Positions 30,401 to 39,276 are shown, numbered from the stretch's first letter. The stretch is 56,754 bases of DNA from Bacillus canaveralius (GCF_002860125.1 NZ_PGVA01000055.1:1-56754), one strand, 5' to 3'. Notes: a model not told the origin generated them from the sequence alone. Numbers and translations are program-made.

Positions 30401-30945
30401 TCAATAATTCCGCCTCTAATACTAAATTCACCTGGAGCAGACACCATTTCGGAGCGAAGATACCCCATTGTGATAAATTGATGCAGCATCTCTTCCAACT
30501 GGATTTCATCACCGACCTGCAACGAAAGCCGGCTCTTATTCCATAGCGATTTTGGGGGCAATATTTTGCGTAACCCCGCAATCGGCACAATAGTAATTCC
30601 ACGTTTCCGGACAGCTAAATGATTTAGCGCTTCCAAACGCTGCGCCCTAAGCTCAGGGCTTGCTATTCCCATTTCTGCAGCAATCAATTCATTGGCAGGA
30701 AATAAATAAACTTGCTCTTCTCCCAATAAATGAACAATATCATCAAAAAGCTTCTGTGCCTGGAGCAAATTGTGTGTTATCACCAGGATCGGCTTCTCCG
30801 TCCGTTCATACACCGATGCCAGAAACATCGTCCTTGCTGAACCGGAAAGACCGGCCACAAGCTGTTCTCTTAATCCTCCTGTCAGTCCATTAATGATTGA
30901 TTGAATATCATCTTGCTTATTTAATAGCCTTTTAATGGCTTGCAT
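27415..30945 (-). CDS. mfd: Transcription-repair coupling factor Mfd
   Basis: 1176-aa SF2 translocase that removes RNA polymerase stalled at lesions and recruits UvrA. Domains in order: UvrB-like N-terminal modules (about 1-350), the RNA-polymerase-interacting domain ([18 protein letters not shown], from ~501), and helicase motors with Walker [12 protein letters not shown] (651-661), DEEQ box [22 protein letters not shown] and [17 protein letters not shown], then the C-terminal TRCF domain. Length matches B. subtilis Mfd (1177 aa). AGGAGG precedes the ATG. It lies between fin and spoVT. Confidence 0.98.
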   Translation of the reverse strand: MQAIKRLLNKQDDIQSIINGLTGGLREQLVAGLSGSARTMFLASVYERTEKPILVITHNLLQAQKLFDDIVHLLGEEQVYLFPANELIAAEMGIASPELRAQRLEALNHLAVRKRGITIVPIAGLRKILPPKSLWNKSRLSLQVGDEIQLEEMLHQFITMGYLRSEMVSAPGEFSIRGGIIDIYPLTEVDPLRIELFDTEIDSIRTFSLDDQRSKDKLSSISINPATELLLESEHFARIIAKLETGLAGSLKKIKDDKIKTLLSQQIGFELEQLRNGQKPEQVFKYLSFAYENENSLVDYLPENGLVFIDEISRVQEMNDSLEREEAEWYTSLLGEGKVIHDVKISHQLQPLLHQSHRPIVYMSLFLRHVPNTNPQNIVNISCKQMQNFHGQMNVLKGEVERWRKGNYSIIFLGPDKERVKKLERVLEDYQIEATIIHHDHDLIQAKAQIVEGNLHTGFELPIQKIAVITEEELFNKRPKKPSRRQKLSNAERIKSYSELRVGDYVVHVNHGIGKYLGIETLLINGLHKDYLHIRYQGSDKLYVPVEQIDLVQKYVGAEGKEPKIYKLGGSDWKRVKKKVHASVQNIADDLIKLYAEREAARGYAFAPDGDMQREFETAFAYQETVDQLRSIHEIKKDMERERPMDRLLCGDVGYGKTEVAIRAAFKAIADGKQVAFLVPTTILAQQHFETLRERFQDYPIKIGLLSRFRTRKQQTETLKGLKAGIVDIVVGTHRILSKDVTYRDLGLLIIDEEQRFGVTHKEKIKQLKTNVDVLTLTATPIPRTLHMSMLGVRDLSVIETPPENRFPVQTYVMEYNGGLVRESIERELARGGQIYFLYNRVEDIERKAEEISMLVPDARVAYAHGQMSENELESVMLGFLEGEFDVLVSTTIIETGVDIPNVNTLIVYDADKMGLSQLYQLRGRVGRSNRVAYAYFTYRKDKVLSEVAEKRLQAIKEFTELGSGFKIAMRDLSIRGAGNLLGAEQHGFIDSVGFDLYSQMLKEAIEERKGDYEVTKTSSIEIDVEVDAYIPDTYLSDGHLKIEMYKRFRGIESLEDLQELQDEMRDRFGDYPDEVSYLFQIAEMKVLAQQSGVELIKQTKHEVLILLSEKGSSRIDGQKLFQLSSKYGRMIGLGMDGQKLKMVLHIKGIEAKEWLNAAFVMINGLHEASKDHVGQ

Positions 30946-31049
30946 TGATAAAGCCTCCTCTTCAAAACACCTTTGCCTTGTTGTGTTTTCTGCGGTACAG
31001 CAAGTTTTAACTGTTTGCCGTATACCGGTTGTTGGTTTTAATTAAAACA

Positions 31050-31078
31050 GAAAAACGCTTTGGATGGCTTTCCAAAGC
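31050..31078 (-). terminator. Intrinsic terminator of fin
   Basis: GCTTTGGA / TCCAAAGC stem followed by GTTTTT on the minus strand, abutting the fin stop codon. Confidence 0.8.
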
Positions 31079-31309
31079 TTAGTGAATAATAAAATCATAT
31101 TGATGATAATCGGGATTCTTGTCGAGTCCTTCCTGACAATCCTCACAGATCGATTTAATTTTGATATCCCCGGTCAGTTCGTAAGAAATCATCTCTTGCC
31201 TCTCTTCATCCGTCAGCTTATGGAAGCCGAGACTTTCCGAGTGAACGGCCATTTTATCAAGGCTGCCGATTTTCACTCCGCAATGACGGCAATGGTAATG
31301 AATAGCCAT
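31079..31309 (-). CDS. fin: Anti-sigma-F factor Fin (YabK)
   Basis: 76-aa zinc-ribbon-like protein that inhibits sigma-F and helps the forespore switch to sigma-G in B. subtilis. Two CxxC pairs are visible, Cys7/Cys10 (HCRHCG) and Cys55/Cys58 (ICEDCQ), with the conserved [18 protein letters not shown] in between. AGGGAGGG precedes the ATG. It lies between pth and mfd as in B. subtilis, with its own terminator. Confidence 0.93.
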   Translation of the reverse strand: MAIHYHCRHCGVKIGSLDKMAVHSESLGFHKLTDEERQEMISYELTGDIKIKSICEDCQEGLDKNPDYHQYDFIIH

Positions 31310-31417
31310 GCCTGTCCCTCCCTATTACAATTAATAATAGTCCTATTATCTACATGATGGAAGGAACTTATTCATTTTGGCTTATTGTATGAAGACAATC
31401 ACAAAATAATGAAATCG

Positions 31418-31978
31418 TTATTGATTAAAATCGTTCATCACTTGAAGAAATGGTTTTTGCAGCCATGCTTCGCATGCATCTGCACACTGGCCGGCCACTT
31501 CGTCGATTACTTCCTGTTCTTCCTTTAAAAACCGACCAAGCACATAGTCGGGCACATTCATACCGTGTGGAGGCCTGCCGACACCGACCCTGATTCTTTT
31601 AAACTCCTGGGATCCCAAATGGGCTATCGTTGATTTTAGCCCATTGTGGCCACCGGCACTTCCCTTTTGCCTCAATCTGATTTTTCCAACCGGCAAATCG
31701 AGATCGTCATATATAATCAATAAATCATCCAAACCGGCATCATAATAATCGAGAACGGCCCGGATTGATTCTCCTGATAAATTCATATACGTAAGCGGCT
31801 TTAAAAGAATTACCTTTTGTCCGTTCACATGGCCAATTCCATATATCCCTTTAAATTTTGATTGGTCAACAGGAATGTTAAGACGCGCAGACAGAAGATC
31901 AATGATCGCGAAGCCGATATTATGCCTTGTCTGCTCATACTGTTTACCCGGGTTTCCCAGTCCTGCAATGATTTTCAT
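31418..31978 (-). CDS. pth: Peptidyl-tRNA hydrolase
   Basis: Releases tRNA from prematurely dropped peptidyl-tRNA; known as spoVC in B. subtilis. The 186-aa protein has [18 protein letters not shown] with catalytic His19, [42 protein letters not shown] and [21 protein letters not shown]. The ATG at 31978 has AAGGGGTGGG upstream. The frame is open for a further 63 codons to 32167, but that stretch is a copy of an intergenic repeat and does not resemble Pth, so it is excluded. Confidence 0.97.
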   Translation of the reverse strand: MKIIAGLGNPGKQYEQTRHNIGFAIIDLLSARLNIPVDQSKFKGIYGIGHVNGQKVILLKPLTYMNLSGESIRAVLDYYDAGLDDLLIIYDDLDLPVGKIRLRQKGSAGGHNGLKSTIAHLGSQEFKRIRVGVGRPPHGMNVPDYVLGRFLKEEQEVIDEVAGQCADACEAWLQKPFLQVMNDFNQ

Positions 31979-31992
31979 TATCCCACCCCTTA

Positions 31993-32094
31993 TAAGAAAA
32001 ACGCAAGCTTCTTGTTCAGCTCCGGCACCCCGCTGGATGACAAACACGTCAGGTCCTGTGGCATTGGCCGGCACTAGTATGTCCTGAACATTGG
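31993..32094. repeat. Diverged copy of the 42.3-kb palindromic intergenic repeat
   Basis: AAAACGCAAGCTTCTTGTTC, CAGGTCCTGTGGCATTGGCC and GGCACTAGTATGTCCTGAAC correspond to segments of the longer element copy at 42432-42613 (GAAAAGCGCAAGCGCCTTGC, CACGTCCTGTGGCAACGTCG, GGCACTAGTACGTCCTGTAC). It directly precedes the pth ribosome-binding site, so it would lie in the pth leader if transcription starts upstream. Confidence 0.7.
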
Positions 32095-32175
32095 AACTCG
32101 ACATCGATACGCCCAAACTATAATTTATAAAGTTTTTAAAAAAGTGCCAAACGCCTTGGTAACACACTACAAACT

Positions 32176-32245
32176 GCTTGTTCCTATCGCGGACACAAGC
32201 GTAATGCTGCTTGTTCCTATTACGAAAACAAACCTAAAATTCCCT
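32176..32245. repeat. Two tandem ACAAGC-hairpin repeat units
   Basis: Two ~33-bp units beginning GCTTGTTCCTAT (32176, 32209), each with a GCTTGT ... ACAAGC type inverted repeat. The same unit occurs at 35691-35782 and 50812-50880. It lies between ctc and pth. Confidence 0.7.
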
Positions 32246-32276
32246 ATCACTCGAGCTTCTGCAATATATAAACTGT

Positions 32277-32302
32277 AAAAGACGTAACCCTTGAGGTTAC
32301 GC
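32277..32302 (-). terminator. Intrinsic terminator of ctc
   Basis: CGTAACC / GGTTACG stem with a 5-nt loop and a short TTTT tract on the minus strand, 56 nt after the ctc stop. Confidence 0.6.
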
Positions 32303-32357
32303 CTGGTTTTGTTGCGACTTACTGCCGACTTGCTGTGCAGAAGTAAAGGCTTTCGTC

Positions 32358-32984
32358 TTATTCTTCACTTGGCTTTGCTGGTCCGCCTTGTTCATTTTCA
32401 GGAGTACCGCCTTCCTGTTGATCCCTTTCTTCCTCTTGTTTTGGAGGGAGAATGGAGACAATGACTTCCTCTGGATCATGGTTTATTTGATAATTGCGGT
32501 CGGATGTTATATCCCCAATTGTTAAGTTTTCGCCAATTTGAAGGTTGGTTACATCGACCTCAATTGCTGGCGGAATTTGATTTGGTTTCGCCGTAATCGT
32601 AACAGCGTGGACAGGCTGCTGCATAACTCCCCCATCCTTAACACCAGCGGCGTCGCCGACAAGCACCAGCCTGACCTCAGCATGTATCTCGGAAGACATG
32701 TCAACCGCCCTGAAATCAGCATGAATAATTTCATTCCTTAAAGGATCATGCTGATAGTCACTTAAGATTACTTCATGCTTGCTTCCGTTAATATCTAAAG
32801 AAATGATACCATTTCTGCCAATTTCGCGGATCATCTTAATTAAATCTGCTGAGCTGATATAAACTGATTTATTATCAACTTTCGTTCCATAAACAACCGC
32901 TGGAATATTCCCTTGTTCACGAAGCTCTCTTAAACTTGAATTGCGAAAATCTGAACGTTCCATTGCCTGCAAGACTGTACTCAT
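32358..32984 (-). CDS. ctc: General stress protein Ctc, ribosomal protein L25/TL5 family
   Basis: 208-aa 5S-rRNA-binding ribosomal protein with the L25 N-terminal beta-barrel (SDFRNSSLRELREQGNIPAVVYG, HEVILSDYQHDPLRNEIIHADF) and the TL5-type C-terminal domain (VQQPVHAV-like MQQPVHAVTITAKPNQIP, DVTNLQIGENLTIGDI), then an acidic Glu/Gln-rich tail. The ATG at 32984 has GGAGGGG eight nt upstream. A sigma-B promoter lies upstream, as for B. subtilis ctc. It is between prs and pth. Confidence 0.95.
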   Translation of the reverse strand: MSTVLQAMERSDFRNSSLRELREQGNIPAVVYGTKVDNKSVYISSADLIKMIREIGRNGIISLDINGSKHEVILSDYQHDPLRNEIIHADFRAVDMSSEIHAEVRLVLVGDAAGVKDGGVMQQPVHAVTITAKPNQIPPAIEVDVTNLQIGENLTIGDITSDRNYQINHDPEEVIVSILPPKQEEERDQQEGGTPENEQGGPAKPSEE

Positions 32985-33030
32985 CAAAAAGTCCCCTCCC
33001 TAATTTGTAGTGCAAATACTATTAATAAAA

Positions 33031-33056
33031 ATGCCCTAAATAAAGAGTCGCTAAAC
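33031..33056 (-). promoter_or_regulatory. Sigma-B promoter of ctc
   Basis: GTTTAG (33051-33056), 14-bp spacer, GGGCAT (33031-33036). It differs from the sigma-B consensus GTTTAA-N12-14-GGGTAT at one position in each box. It lies 47 nt upstream of the ctc ATG. Confidence 0.8.
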
Positions 33057-33139
33057 ACTTGATGGTGATATCCTGAAGTACTTGTTCCGATTTAACCATA
33101 CAACTTCACTTGCCCAGAAAGAGAGCCTTACGTAAATTT

Positions 33140-34096
33140 TTAATCAAAAAGGGTGCTGACCGACTGCTCCTCATGGACGCGGATAATCGCTTCGCCGATT
33201 AAAGGTGCAACTGAAAGAGGAACGATTTTTCCGTTTTTCTTCTCCTCCGGCAATGCAATTGAATTGGTGATAACAAGCTCCTTGATTTTCGAGTTTTCAA
33301 TCCGATCAATGGCCGGGCCTGATAGTACCGGGTGAGTACAGCATGCAAATACTTCTGATGCACCATTTTCGACTAATGCATTGGCAGCAAGGGTGATTGT
33401 TCCGGCAGTATCGATTATATCGTCAATTAAGATCGCGACCTTCCCTTCGATATTCCCGACAATGTTCATTACTTCGGCAACATTTGGCTTTGGACGGCGT
33501 TTATCAATGATCGCAATCGGTGCCTTTAACCGTTCCGCCATTTTTCTTGCTCTTGTAACCCCGCCATGATCAGGAGAGACAATGACGATATCATTTAGCC
33601 CTTTTTTGTTTTTAAAGTACTCGGATAAAATCGGTACACCCATTAAATGATCGATTGGGATATCGAAAAATCCTTGAATTTGCGGAGCGTGCAGGTCGAG
33701 CGTGATCACACGGGTCGCACCGGCCTTCTCAAGAAGGTTTGCCACCAATTTTGCTGTAATTGGTTCACGGGCCCTTGCTTTACGGTCCTGGCGCGCATAA
33801 CCGTAATACGGCATGACAAGATTGATGGTTTTCGCCGAAGCGCGCTTTAACGCATCAATCATGATTAACAATTCCATCAAATGCTCATTTACAGGCAGGC
33901 TTGTAGATTGAATTACAAATACATCACAACCGCGAATGCTTTCTTCAATGTTTATTTGAATTTCACCGTCACTAAAACGGGTGACAGAGCATTTCCCTAA
34001 CTCCACACCGATCACTTTCGCAATTTCGGTTGCAAGCTGCCGGTTCGAATTAAGCGTAAAAACTTTAAGGTTTGGATCTAAATACTGGTTCGACAT
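33140..34096 (-). CDS. prs: Ribose-phosphate pyrophosphokinase (PRPP synthase)
   Basis: Makes PRPP from ribose 5-phosphate and ATP for nucleotide, His and Trp synthesis. The 318-aa class I enzyme has the flexible-loop and ATP-site residues [21 protein letters not shown] within one block, the HGGVTRAR and DKRRP segments, and the PRPP loop [15 protein letters not shown]. It matches B. subtilis Prs (317 aa). It starts 18 nt after glmU and is likely cotranscribed with it. Confidence 0.98.
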   Translation of the reverse strand: MSNQYLDPNLKVFTLNSNRQLATEIAKVIGVELGKCSVTRFSDGEIQINIEESIRGCDVFVIQSTSLPVNEHLMELLIMIDALKRASAKTINLVMPYYGYARQDRKARAREPITAKLVANLLEKAGATRVITLDLHAPQIQGFFDIPIDHLMGVPILSEYFKNKKGLNDIVIVSPDHGGVTRARKMAERLKAPIAIIDKRRPKPNVAEVMNIVGNIEGKVAILIDDIIDTAGTITLAANALVENGASEVFACCTHPVLSGPAIDRIENSKIKELVITNSIALPEEKKNGKIVPLSVAPLIGEAIIRVHEEQSVSTLFD

Positions 34097-34114
34097 GCGG
34101 GACCTCCAAATGGC

Positions 34115-35488
34115 TTATTTCTTTATATTTAAATTTTGAACATAGTTCTCTTTATTAACTTGACGGGCCCGGGCTATCGACAATGCTTCACCTGGAACAT
34201 CCTCCGTGATCGTCGAGCCGGCCGCTACATAAGCACCTTTACCAATAGTAACTGGTGCGACAAGATTTGAGTTACAGCCGATAAAGACACCGTCTTCGAT
34301 TTTCGTTAAAAACTTGTTTTTCCCGTCATAATTTACGGTTATCGATCCGCAGCCAATATTTACATCGCTGCCAACCTCTGCATCACCTATATAACTGAGA
34401 TGGGAAGCTTTGCTGGCTTTACCAAACACAGCTTTCTTAATTTCAACAAAATTGCCGATTTTGACTTCATCATGAATGTCGGATTGCGGGCGTATATGGG
34501 CAAACGGGCCAATATTGACGTGCGAGCCAATAACGCTGTCATGCGCGACGGATTGGCGAATCACGGTAAGGTCACCTATTTGGCAATCCTTGATTTCCGT
34601 TCCCGGTCCAAGCTTGTTTTCTGCCCCAACAACCGTTTTTCCCGCCAGTATCGTCCCCGGATAAATAACTGTGTCCTGCCCGATAATGACATCAGGCCCG
34701 ATATAAGTGTTGAGCGGGTCAATCAAAGTTACCCCGTTTCGCATATGGGCTTCATTAATTCTCAGCTTCATGAGCCGCTCTGCTTCTGCGAGTGCAACCC
34801 GGTCATTAACACCAAGAGTTTCACCAAAATCAGCGGTTTGATATGCGCTTACCGTTTCGCCTTGTTTTTTGAGAATTTCAATCACATCAGGCAAGTAATA
34901 TTCACCCTGGACATTATCATTTGAAACATTTTGCAGTGCTTCAAACAAATGTTTATTGTCAAAACAATAGGTACCAGTGTTAATTTCGTGAATGTTTCGT
35001 TCTTCTAATGAAGCATCTTTATGCTCAACAATTTTTTCGACAAACCCTTCCCCGTTTCTGATAATCCGCCCATACCCGGTTGGATCGTTGGCCCAGGCAG
35101 TTAGCACCGTGGCTTTCGCTTCCGTCTGTTCATGGTGCGCGAAAAGGGCTTCAATTGTTTCCGACCTTATTAATGGAGTGTCACCGCAGACGACAACGGT
35201 TACCCCTTCTTTGCCGCTTAAGATTTCTTTCGCCTGCATAACAGCATGCGCTGTCCCTAATTGCTCCGCTTGCAATGCATAGCTGCTTTTTTCACCCAAC
35301 TGGCTCTTGACGTCTTCAGCACCGTGGCCAATGATTGTTACCATTTCTTTTATATTAAGTTTTAATACTTGATCTACAACGTGTTGCACCATAGGTTTGC
35401 CGCAAACAGGATGAAGCACTTTATAGAGCTTTGATTTCATTCTTGTCCCCTGGCCGGCCGCTAAAATTACGGCATATCTAGTCAACAT
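34115..35488 (-). CDS. glmU: Bifunctional UDP-N-acetylglucosamine pyrophosphorylase / glucosamine-1-phosphate acetyltransferase
   Basis: Makes UDP-GlcNAc for peptidoglycan and teichoic acids (gcaD in B. subtilis). The 457-aa protein has an N-terminal uridyltransferase domain ([27 protein letters not shown] contains the GxGTRM loop, VVCGDTPLI) and a C-terminal left-handed beta-helix of hexapeptide repeats with the acetyl-transfer site ([62 protein letters not shown]). It heads the glmU-prs unit. Confidence 0.98.
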   Translation of the reverse strand: MLTRYAVILAAGQGTRMKSKLYKVLHPVCGKPMVQHVVDQVLKLNIKEMVTIIGHGAEDVKSQLGEKSSYALQAEQLGTAHAVMQAKEILSGKEGVTVVVCGDTPLIRSETIEALFAHHEQTEAKATVLTAWANDPTGYGRIIRNGEGFVEKIVEHKDASLEERNIHEINTGTYCFDNKHLFEALQNVSNDNVQGEYYLPDVIEILKKQGETVSAYQTADFGETLGVNDRVALAEAERLMKLRINEAHMRNGVTLIDPLNTYIGPDVIIGQDTVIYPGTILAGKTVVGAENKLGPGTEIKDCQIGDLTVIRQSVAHDSVIGSHVNIGPFAHIRPQSDIHDEVKIGNFVEIKKAVFGKASKASHLSYIGDAEVGSDVNIGCGSITVNYDGKNKFLTKIEDGVFIGCNSNLVAPVTIGKGAYVAAGSTITEDVPGEALSIARARQVNKENYVQNLNIKK

Positions 35489-35523
35489 TTATAAGCCTCC
35501 AATTTACCTTTTTATCCATTAAG

Positions 35524-35552
35524 AATATATCTTAAAAAGCGGCTTATTTCAA
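35524..35552 (-). promoter_or_regulatory. glmU-prs promoter (sigma-A)
   Basis: -35 TTGAAA (35547-35552) and -10 TATATT (35524-35529) with a 17-bp spacer, 36 nt before the glmU ATG. Confidence 0.7.
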
Positions 35553-35690
35553 GGATGGAACAGAAAGTACATATTTTTGTCATCAGGAAATGGGAAATAA
35601 AACAAACTGGTGAGCCTTAAAATTTTGCGGGAATGATGTTTAAAGGTGTGTCACAGGGGAAATTGAAAAGAAAAGTGAATGTGTTTTAAA

Positions 35691-35782
35691 AACAAACCTA
35701 AAGCCGTTAGTCCCGTCGCGGAGACAAGCCTAAACCTCTTGTTCCTATCGCGGAGACAAGCCTAAAACCGCTTGTTCCTATC
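35691..35782. repeat. Tandem ACAAGC-hairpin repeat array (about 2.5 units)
   Basis: Units of 32-33 bp: CTTGTTCCTATCGCGGAGAC followed by AAGCCTAAAACCG at 35738, a diverged unit at 35706, and part of a third at 35771. On the minus strand each can fold as ACAAGC...GCTTGT. It fills most of the 413-nt gap between spoVG and glmU (35489-35901), which otherwise holds the glmU promoter and the spoVG terminator. Confidence 0.75.
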
Positions 35783-35857
35783 TTAGCCAATTTTCGGCAT
35801 CGGTATTTATATTTTGAAGCTAAACGCAATTAAGATAAATAAGAAGTTTTATTCATC

Positions 35858-35887
35858 AAAAAGAGCCTGACTCATGAAGTAGGCCCT
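35858..35887 (-). terminator. Intrinsic terminator of spoVG
   Basis: AGGGCCT / AGGCTCT stem followed by TTTTT on the minus strand, 14 nt after the spoVG stop. Confidence 0.75.
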
Positions 35888-35901
35888 TGCTGTTTATCTT
35901 T

Positions 35902-36192
35902 TTAGGAAGCTCCAGCTTCTTCAAATTCGACTTCTAATTCACCTAATCGGTGGTACTCTGCTAAAACAGCTTCTTGGATCTTCCCGCGAGTTCCCGAATT
36001 GATCGGATGTGCAATATCACGAAACTCCCCGTCCGGAGTACGTTTGCTTGGCATTGCGACAAATAAACCATTGTTTCCATCAATAACACGGATATCGTGA
36101 ACAACGAATTCATTGTCCAAAGTGATTGAGGCAATAGCCCTCATGCGGCCATCCGTATTAACGCGGCGTAATCTTACGTCAGTAACTTCCAT
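35902..36192 (-). CDS. spoVG: SpoVG, RNA/DNA-binding regulator
   Basis: 96-aa conserved protein, a sporulation and asymmetric-septation modulator in Bacillus and a global RNA-binding regulator in other Firmicutes. The sequence from [20 protein letters not shown] to about residue 80 is almost invariant in the family ([24 protein letters not shown]); the tail is acidic. The ATG at 36192 follows AAGGTGGTG. Expression from a sigma-H promoter with AbrB repression is expected. Confidence 0.97.
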   Translation of the reverse strand: MEVTDVRLRRVNTDGRMRAIASITLDNEFVVHDIRVIDGNNGLFVAMPSKRTPDGEFRDIAHPINSGTRGKIQEAVLAEYHRLGELEVEFEEAGAS

Positions 36193-36235
36193 AATGTTCA
36201 CCACCTTTTTCCCTAGATAGAAAACTAGTTAAGTT

Positions 36236-36262
36236 ATTCAACAAAACTTCCCAATTTCCTGC
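36236..36262 (-). promoter_or_regulatory. Sigma-H promoter of spoVG, with AT-rich upstream region
   Basis: GCAGGAAAT (36254-36262), an 11-bp spacer and GTTGAAT (36236-36242) fit the sigma-H pattern RNAGGAWWW-N11-12-RNNGAAT exactly. The upstream 36270-36300 A/T block is where AbrB binds in B. subtilis spoVG. Confidence 0.85.
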
Positions 36263-36469
36263 TTTGCGAATAAAAAATTTTTTAAAAATTGGGGTGAATT
36301 CGCGCAATTGAGTAAATTTCACAATGTAATAAGCTAAACCGAAAATAGAATGAAGTTGTCTACATAAACACGAGTATTGCGATAGGAAACGAATAATACT
36401 ATCTTAATTTTCAATAACTGTTCGTTTTTCAGTTAAAGAATTGCTTTATGAAATTCATTCCATTAATAA

Positions 36470-36498
36470 AAAAACGCCTGTCAGCTATTTGACAAGCG
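36470..36498 (-). terminator. Terminator overlapping the ridA stop
   Basis: CGCTTGTCA / TGACAGGCG stem (one G-U) followed by seven T. The ridA TAG stop (36485-36487) lies in the loop. Confidence 0.85.
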
Positions 36499-36859
36499 CA
36501 ATTACTTCTATCTCAACTAGAGCATCCTTTGGCAGTCTTGCTACTTCAACACAAGAGCGAGCTGGCTTATGGTGCAAAAAATACTCCCCATATACTTCAT
36601 TTATATCTGCAAAATCATCCATGTTTTTTATAAAAACCGTCGCTTTAATAACTGTTTCCAATGAAGCTCCTGCTTCTTTCAATACAGCTTTTAAATTCGC
36701 AAAAACCTGGTGGGTCTGTGCTTTAATATCACCTTCGACCATCATCCCTGCAGCAGTTAACGGGATTTGCCCGGAGCTGTAAAACAAATTATTCACAACA
36801 ATACCTTGAGAATAAGGACCAATTGCTGCGGGTGCTTCATGTGTTTGTACAATTTTCAT
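36485..36859 (-). CDS. ridA: RidA-family 2-iminobutanoate/2-iminopropanoate deaminase (YabJ)
   Basis: 124-aa enzyme that hydrolyses reactive enamine/imine intermediates of PLP enzymes; in B. subtilis yabJ is linked to purR and purine regulation. Family features: [14 protein letters not shown], the catalytic arginine in [20 protein letters not shown] and the C-terminal IEVIALV. It follows purR by 24 nt and is probably cotranscribed with purR. The C-terminus is encoded within the terminator. Confidence 0.96.
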   Translation of the reverse strand: MKIVQTHEAPAAIGPYSQGIVVNNLFYSSGQIPLTAAGMMVEGDIKAQTHQVFANLKAVLKEAGASLETVIKATVFIKNMDDFADINEVYGEYFLHHKPARSCVEVARLPKDALVEIEVIALVK

Positions 36860-36883
36860 GTGATTTCCCCCTTGTAAGGATTT

Positions 36884-37705
36884 CTAATTCATCGTAAAAA
36901 AATTGCCTTCACCAACATTAATCCGTTTTTCCTTTACGTCGACATCAGAGAGCCTGACAAGCGACAGATATTCATCTACCAGCCGCTCTTCTATGTTTTC
37001 GGATTCTACTAAAACGGCAATACCGGCTACTTCTGCTTTGAACTCATCAAGCATACTGATCATTCCATTAACCGTTCCGCCAGCTTTCATGAAGTCGTCC
37101 ACAATCAATACCTTTGACCCCTCTGCCATGCTTCTTTTTGAGAGGACCATTGTTTGAATTCTTTTCGCTGAGCCTGACAGATAATTAATGCTCACTGTTG
37201 AGCCTTCGGTAACTTTATTATCCCTTCTCACAATCACTACCGGTACATTGAGCTGGCTTGCCACTGCATAGGCAAGCGGAATCCCTTTTGTCGCCACTGT
37301 CATAACGACATCAATATTAGCCTCCGCATAGGCAGAAGCAAATAAACGCCCGACTTTTTGGACGATAGAAGGATCGCTTAAAATATCGGTCATGTACAGA
37401 TAACCGCCGGGCAGGAGCCGTTCCGGGCTTGCGATCAGAGCACATAGATCCTCTATAAAAGGCTTCGCCTCATCTTTCCTGACTTTTACGTAGTATTTGA
37501 CTCCCCCTGCTGCCCCATGAACAGTATGAAGGGATCCGATGCCTCTTTTTTCAAAGGTTTGTTTAATAATTGTCAGATCTTCACTAATAGAAGATTTGGC
37601 AGAATGATAACGATCCACAAAAAATGTCAAAGGAATTAACTGCCGCGGATGTTCTAACAAATAGTTCGTCATATCTATAAGGCGCTCGCTGCGACGAAAT
37701 TTCAA
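36884..37705 (-). CDS. purR: Purine operon repressor PurR
   Basis: Repressor of purine synthesis genes that senses PRPP. The 273-aa protein has an N-terminal winged helix (RRSERLIDMTNYLLEHPRQL) and a phosphoribosyltransferase-like domain with PRPP loop VLIVDDFMKAGGT (199-211), used for sensing and not catalysis. GAGGAGG precedes the start. Its own promoter carries a PurBox-like inverted repeat, so autorepression is likely, as in B. subtilis. It lies between ispE and ridA. Confidence 0.96.
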   Translation of the reverse strand: MKFRRSERLIDMTNYLLEHPRQLIPLTFFVDRYHSAKSSISEDLTIIKQTFEKRGIGSLHTVHGAAGGVKYYVKVRKDEAKPFIEDLCALIASPERLLPGGYLYMTDILSDPSIVQKVGRLFASAYAEANIDVVMTVATKGIPLAYAVASQLNVPVVIVRRDNKVTEGSTVSINYLSGSAKRIQTMVLSKRSMAEGSKVLIVDDFMKAGGTVNGMISMLDEFKAEVAGIAVLVESENIEERLVDEYLSLVRLSDVDVKEKRINVGEGNFFTMN

Positions 37706-37719
37706 AATGGAACCTCCTC

Positions 37720-37770
37720 AAACCCGAATATTCTACCGATAATATACCATTATTATACGGATTTAATCAA
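37720..37770 (-). promoter_or_regulatory. purR promoter with PurBox-like inverted repeat
   Basis: Promoter on the minus strand: -35 TTGATT (37765-37770), 18 bp, -10 TATATT (37741-37746). Two 11/13 matches to the PurBox AWWWCCGAACWWT face each other: AAACCCGAATATT (37720-37732, plus strand) and AAATCCGTATAAT (37752-37764, minus strand), 19 bp apart. One sits in the promoter spacer and one just downstream of the -10. The promoter overlaps the ispE stop. Confidence 0.6.
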
Positions 37771-38632
37771 GGGTGTTCGGTTCACCAAGCATTTGAACGG
37801 CAAATACCTGGTCACAAAAACCCCGCAAGCCATTGTATATCCGGTGCATTCTTGAGTCATGCTGAACGAGCCCAAAAACGGTCGGCCCGCTCCCGCTCAT
37901 TAATACAGCATCGGCTCCAAAACGCCTCATTTGTTCCTTAATATGGGCTACTTCCGGATACAGATTTAAAGTCACTTCCTCAAGAACATTGCCGACATTT
38001 TGGCAAACCCCGCTATAGTCATTTCTTTCAATTGCGTTAACCATGCTATCAATATTTGGATGTTTCTTTCCTTTTAGATCAAGACGGCGGTAAACATCCG
38101 AAGTCGAAACTCCGATGAACGGCTTCGCTAAAATGACCCAGCAGGTAGGAGGTGCAGGCAGCTGCGTGATTATTTCTCCTCTGCCTTTCGCCAGGGCCGT
38201 TCCTCCGTATACACAAAAAGAAACATCAGATCCGATCTCTGAGCCAATCTCGGCCAGTTCATCCATCGTCAGACCAAGGCCCCAAAGCTTGTTTAGACCT
38301 CTTAACGCTGCCGCAGCATCACTGCTGCCGCCTGCCAGGCCCGCAGCAACAGGTATAACCTTTTCGATCGCAATCGAAACTCCCTTTTTCACATCGTATC
38401 GCTCTTTTAATAATCGCGCCGCTTGATAAGCAAGGTTCCGCTGGTCATCCGGCACAAACCGGTTATGCGAGATAATTTTAATTTCATTTTTTTCTAATAA
38501 GGACAGTTCAAGCCGGTCTGCGAGGTCAATCGTCGTCATGATCATTTCCACCTCATGATAACCATCCATCCTTTTATGTAAAACATCTAAAGATAAATTA
38601 ATCTTCGCGGGCGCTTTTACTAAAAGCTTCAC
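37763..38632 (-). CDS. ispE: 4-diphosphocytidyl-2-C-methyl-D-erythritol kinase
   Basis: GHMP kinase of the MEP isoprenoid pathway. The 289-aa protein has the substrate-binding Lys10 in [16 protein letters not shown], the glycine-rich ATP motif [15 protein letters not shown] (94-108) and the C-terminal [11 protein letters not shown]. It follows sspF in the conserved veg-sspF-ispE-purR order. Confidence 0.96.
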   Translation of the reverse strand: MKLLVKAPAKINLSLDVLHKRMDGYHEVEMIMTTIDLADRLELSLLEKNEIKIISHNRFVPDDQRNLAYQAARLLKERYDVKKGVSIAIEKVIPVAAGLAGGSSDAAAALRGLNKLWGLGLTMDELAEIGSEIGSDVSFCVYGGTALAKGRGEIITQLPAPPTCWVILAKPFIGVSTSDVYRRLDLKGKKHPNIDSMVNAIERNDYSGVCQNVGNVLEEVTLNLYPEVAHIKEQMRRFGADAVLMSGSGPTVFGLVQHDSRMHRIYNGLRGFCDQVFAVQMLGEPNTLD

Positions 38633-38954
38633 TTATGTCCACCTACTTTTACAAAATTCGACGATCTCCGTATTTTGTCCTATTCTACCACAAATGGGAT
38701 AACTCAAGACGTTATTCCCGACAATCATCACAAATACCTTATTTTATCATTTTTCTGTATTTGAAAAAAGACTAAATTAGCCGAAAAAAATGGCGAAATA
38801 TAAGTAAATGGTTAGCAAGAACCTTTAGCTTTTATCATATTGATCGTGTGATAAAGCAAAATAGCCCGATCAACGAGATAAAAAGCCAGGACATGCGCCC
38901 TGGCTTCACCGCGGTAAATCCACAATTTCTGCTTGGTACAAAACGTAAGAAGTG
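38633..38954. other. 322-nt gap between sspF and ispE
   Basis: It holds the sspF terminator at 38879-38905 and a likely ispE promoter: an extended -10, TGGTAGAAT (38682-38690) on the minus strand, about 50 nt before the ispE start, with only poor -35 candidates (TTGAGT at an unsuitable distance). Nothing else was recognised; the rest is AT-rich. Confidence 0.4.
38879..38905 (-). terminator. Intrinsic terminator of sspF
   Basis: AGCCAGG / CCTGGCT stem with an 8-nt loop followed by TTTTTAT on the minus strand. Confidence 0.8.
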
Positions 38955-39131
38955 TTATCGTCGTGCAGCTAGCTGCTGCTGGGCGAGCTCAACTGCCCGC
39001 TTTACCATGTTCCCAGCATCTTTGGCCCTAATTCCGCCCCAACCATCCCTTTGGACAACATCATAAAACCCAAGATCTTTAGCAAGCTCCTCTTTAAAAC
39101 CCTCTGACATAATCCCTCTTCTTCTGCCCAA
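38955..39131 (-). CDS. sspF: Alpha/beta-type small acid-soluble spore protein SspF
   Basis: DNA-coating protein of the dormant spore core, of the SspF subgroup next to veg. The 58-aa product contains [21 protein letters not shown] and [19 protein letters not shown], the conserved SASP helices. A TTG start at 39131 is preferred: AAAGGGG lies 9 nt upstream and the protein then begins MGRRRGIMS like the B. subtilis form; the in-frame TTG at 39140 abuts the site. Expected to be sigma-G driven; only an AATACTA-like -10 was seen upstream, without a good -35. Confidence 0.93.
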   Translation of the reverse strand: MGRRRGIMSEGFKEELAKDLGFYDVVQRDGWGGIRAKDAGNMVKRAVELAQQQLAARR

Positions 39132-39243
39132 GAAAAACAACCCCTTTCTTTACACGCGGCATTATTAGTATTGATAAACCCGTTTATTTGATGTGAACCT
39201 TTATTTACCCTGATGCCTTGTTTACAAGAACAGGAAAAAGGCA

Positions 39244-39276
39244 AAATAAAAAGACAGTAAACAATTGTTTACTGCC
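39244..39276 (-). terminator. Intrinsic terminator of veg
   Basis: Perfect 20-nt palindrome (CAGTAAACAA / TTGTTTACTG) followed by TCTTTTTATTTT on the minus strand. Confidence 0.85.

Noticed and set aside
31979-32167. N-terminal extension of Pth by 63 codons
   Set aside because: The extension is encoded by an intergenic repeat, and the internal ATG has the ribosome-binding site and family N-terminus.
39131-39200. Sigma-G promoter of sspF
   Set aside because: An AATACTA -10-like sequence is present, but no -35 lies at 17-18 bp; expected biologically but not shown by the sequence.
38955-39244. 80-codon frame overlapping sspF on the same strand
   Set aside because: Out of frame with the clear SASP sequence and without a matching ribosome-binding site.
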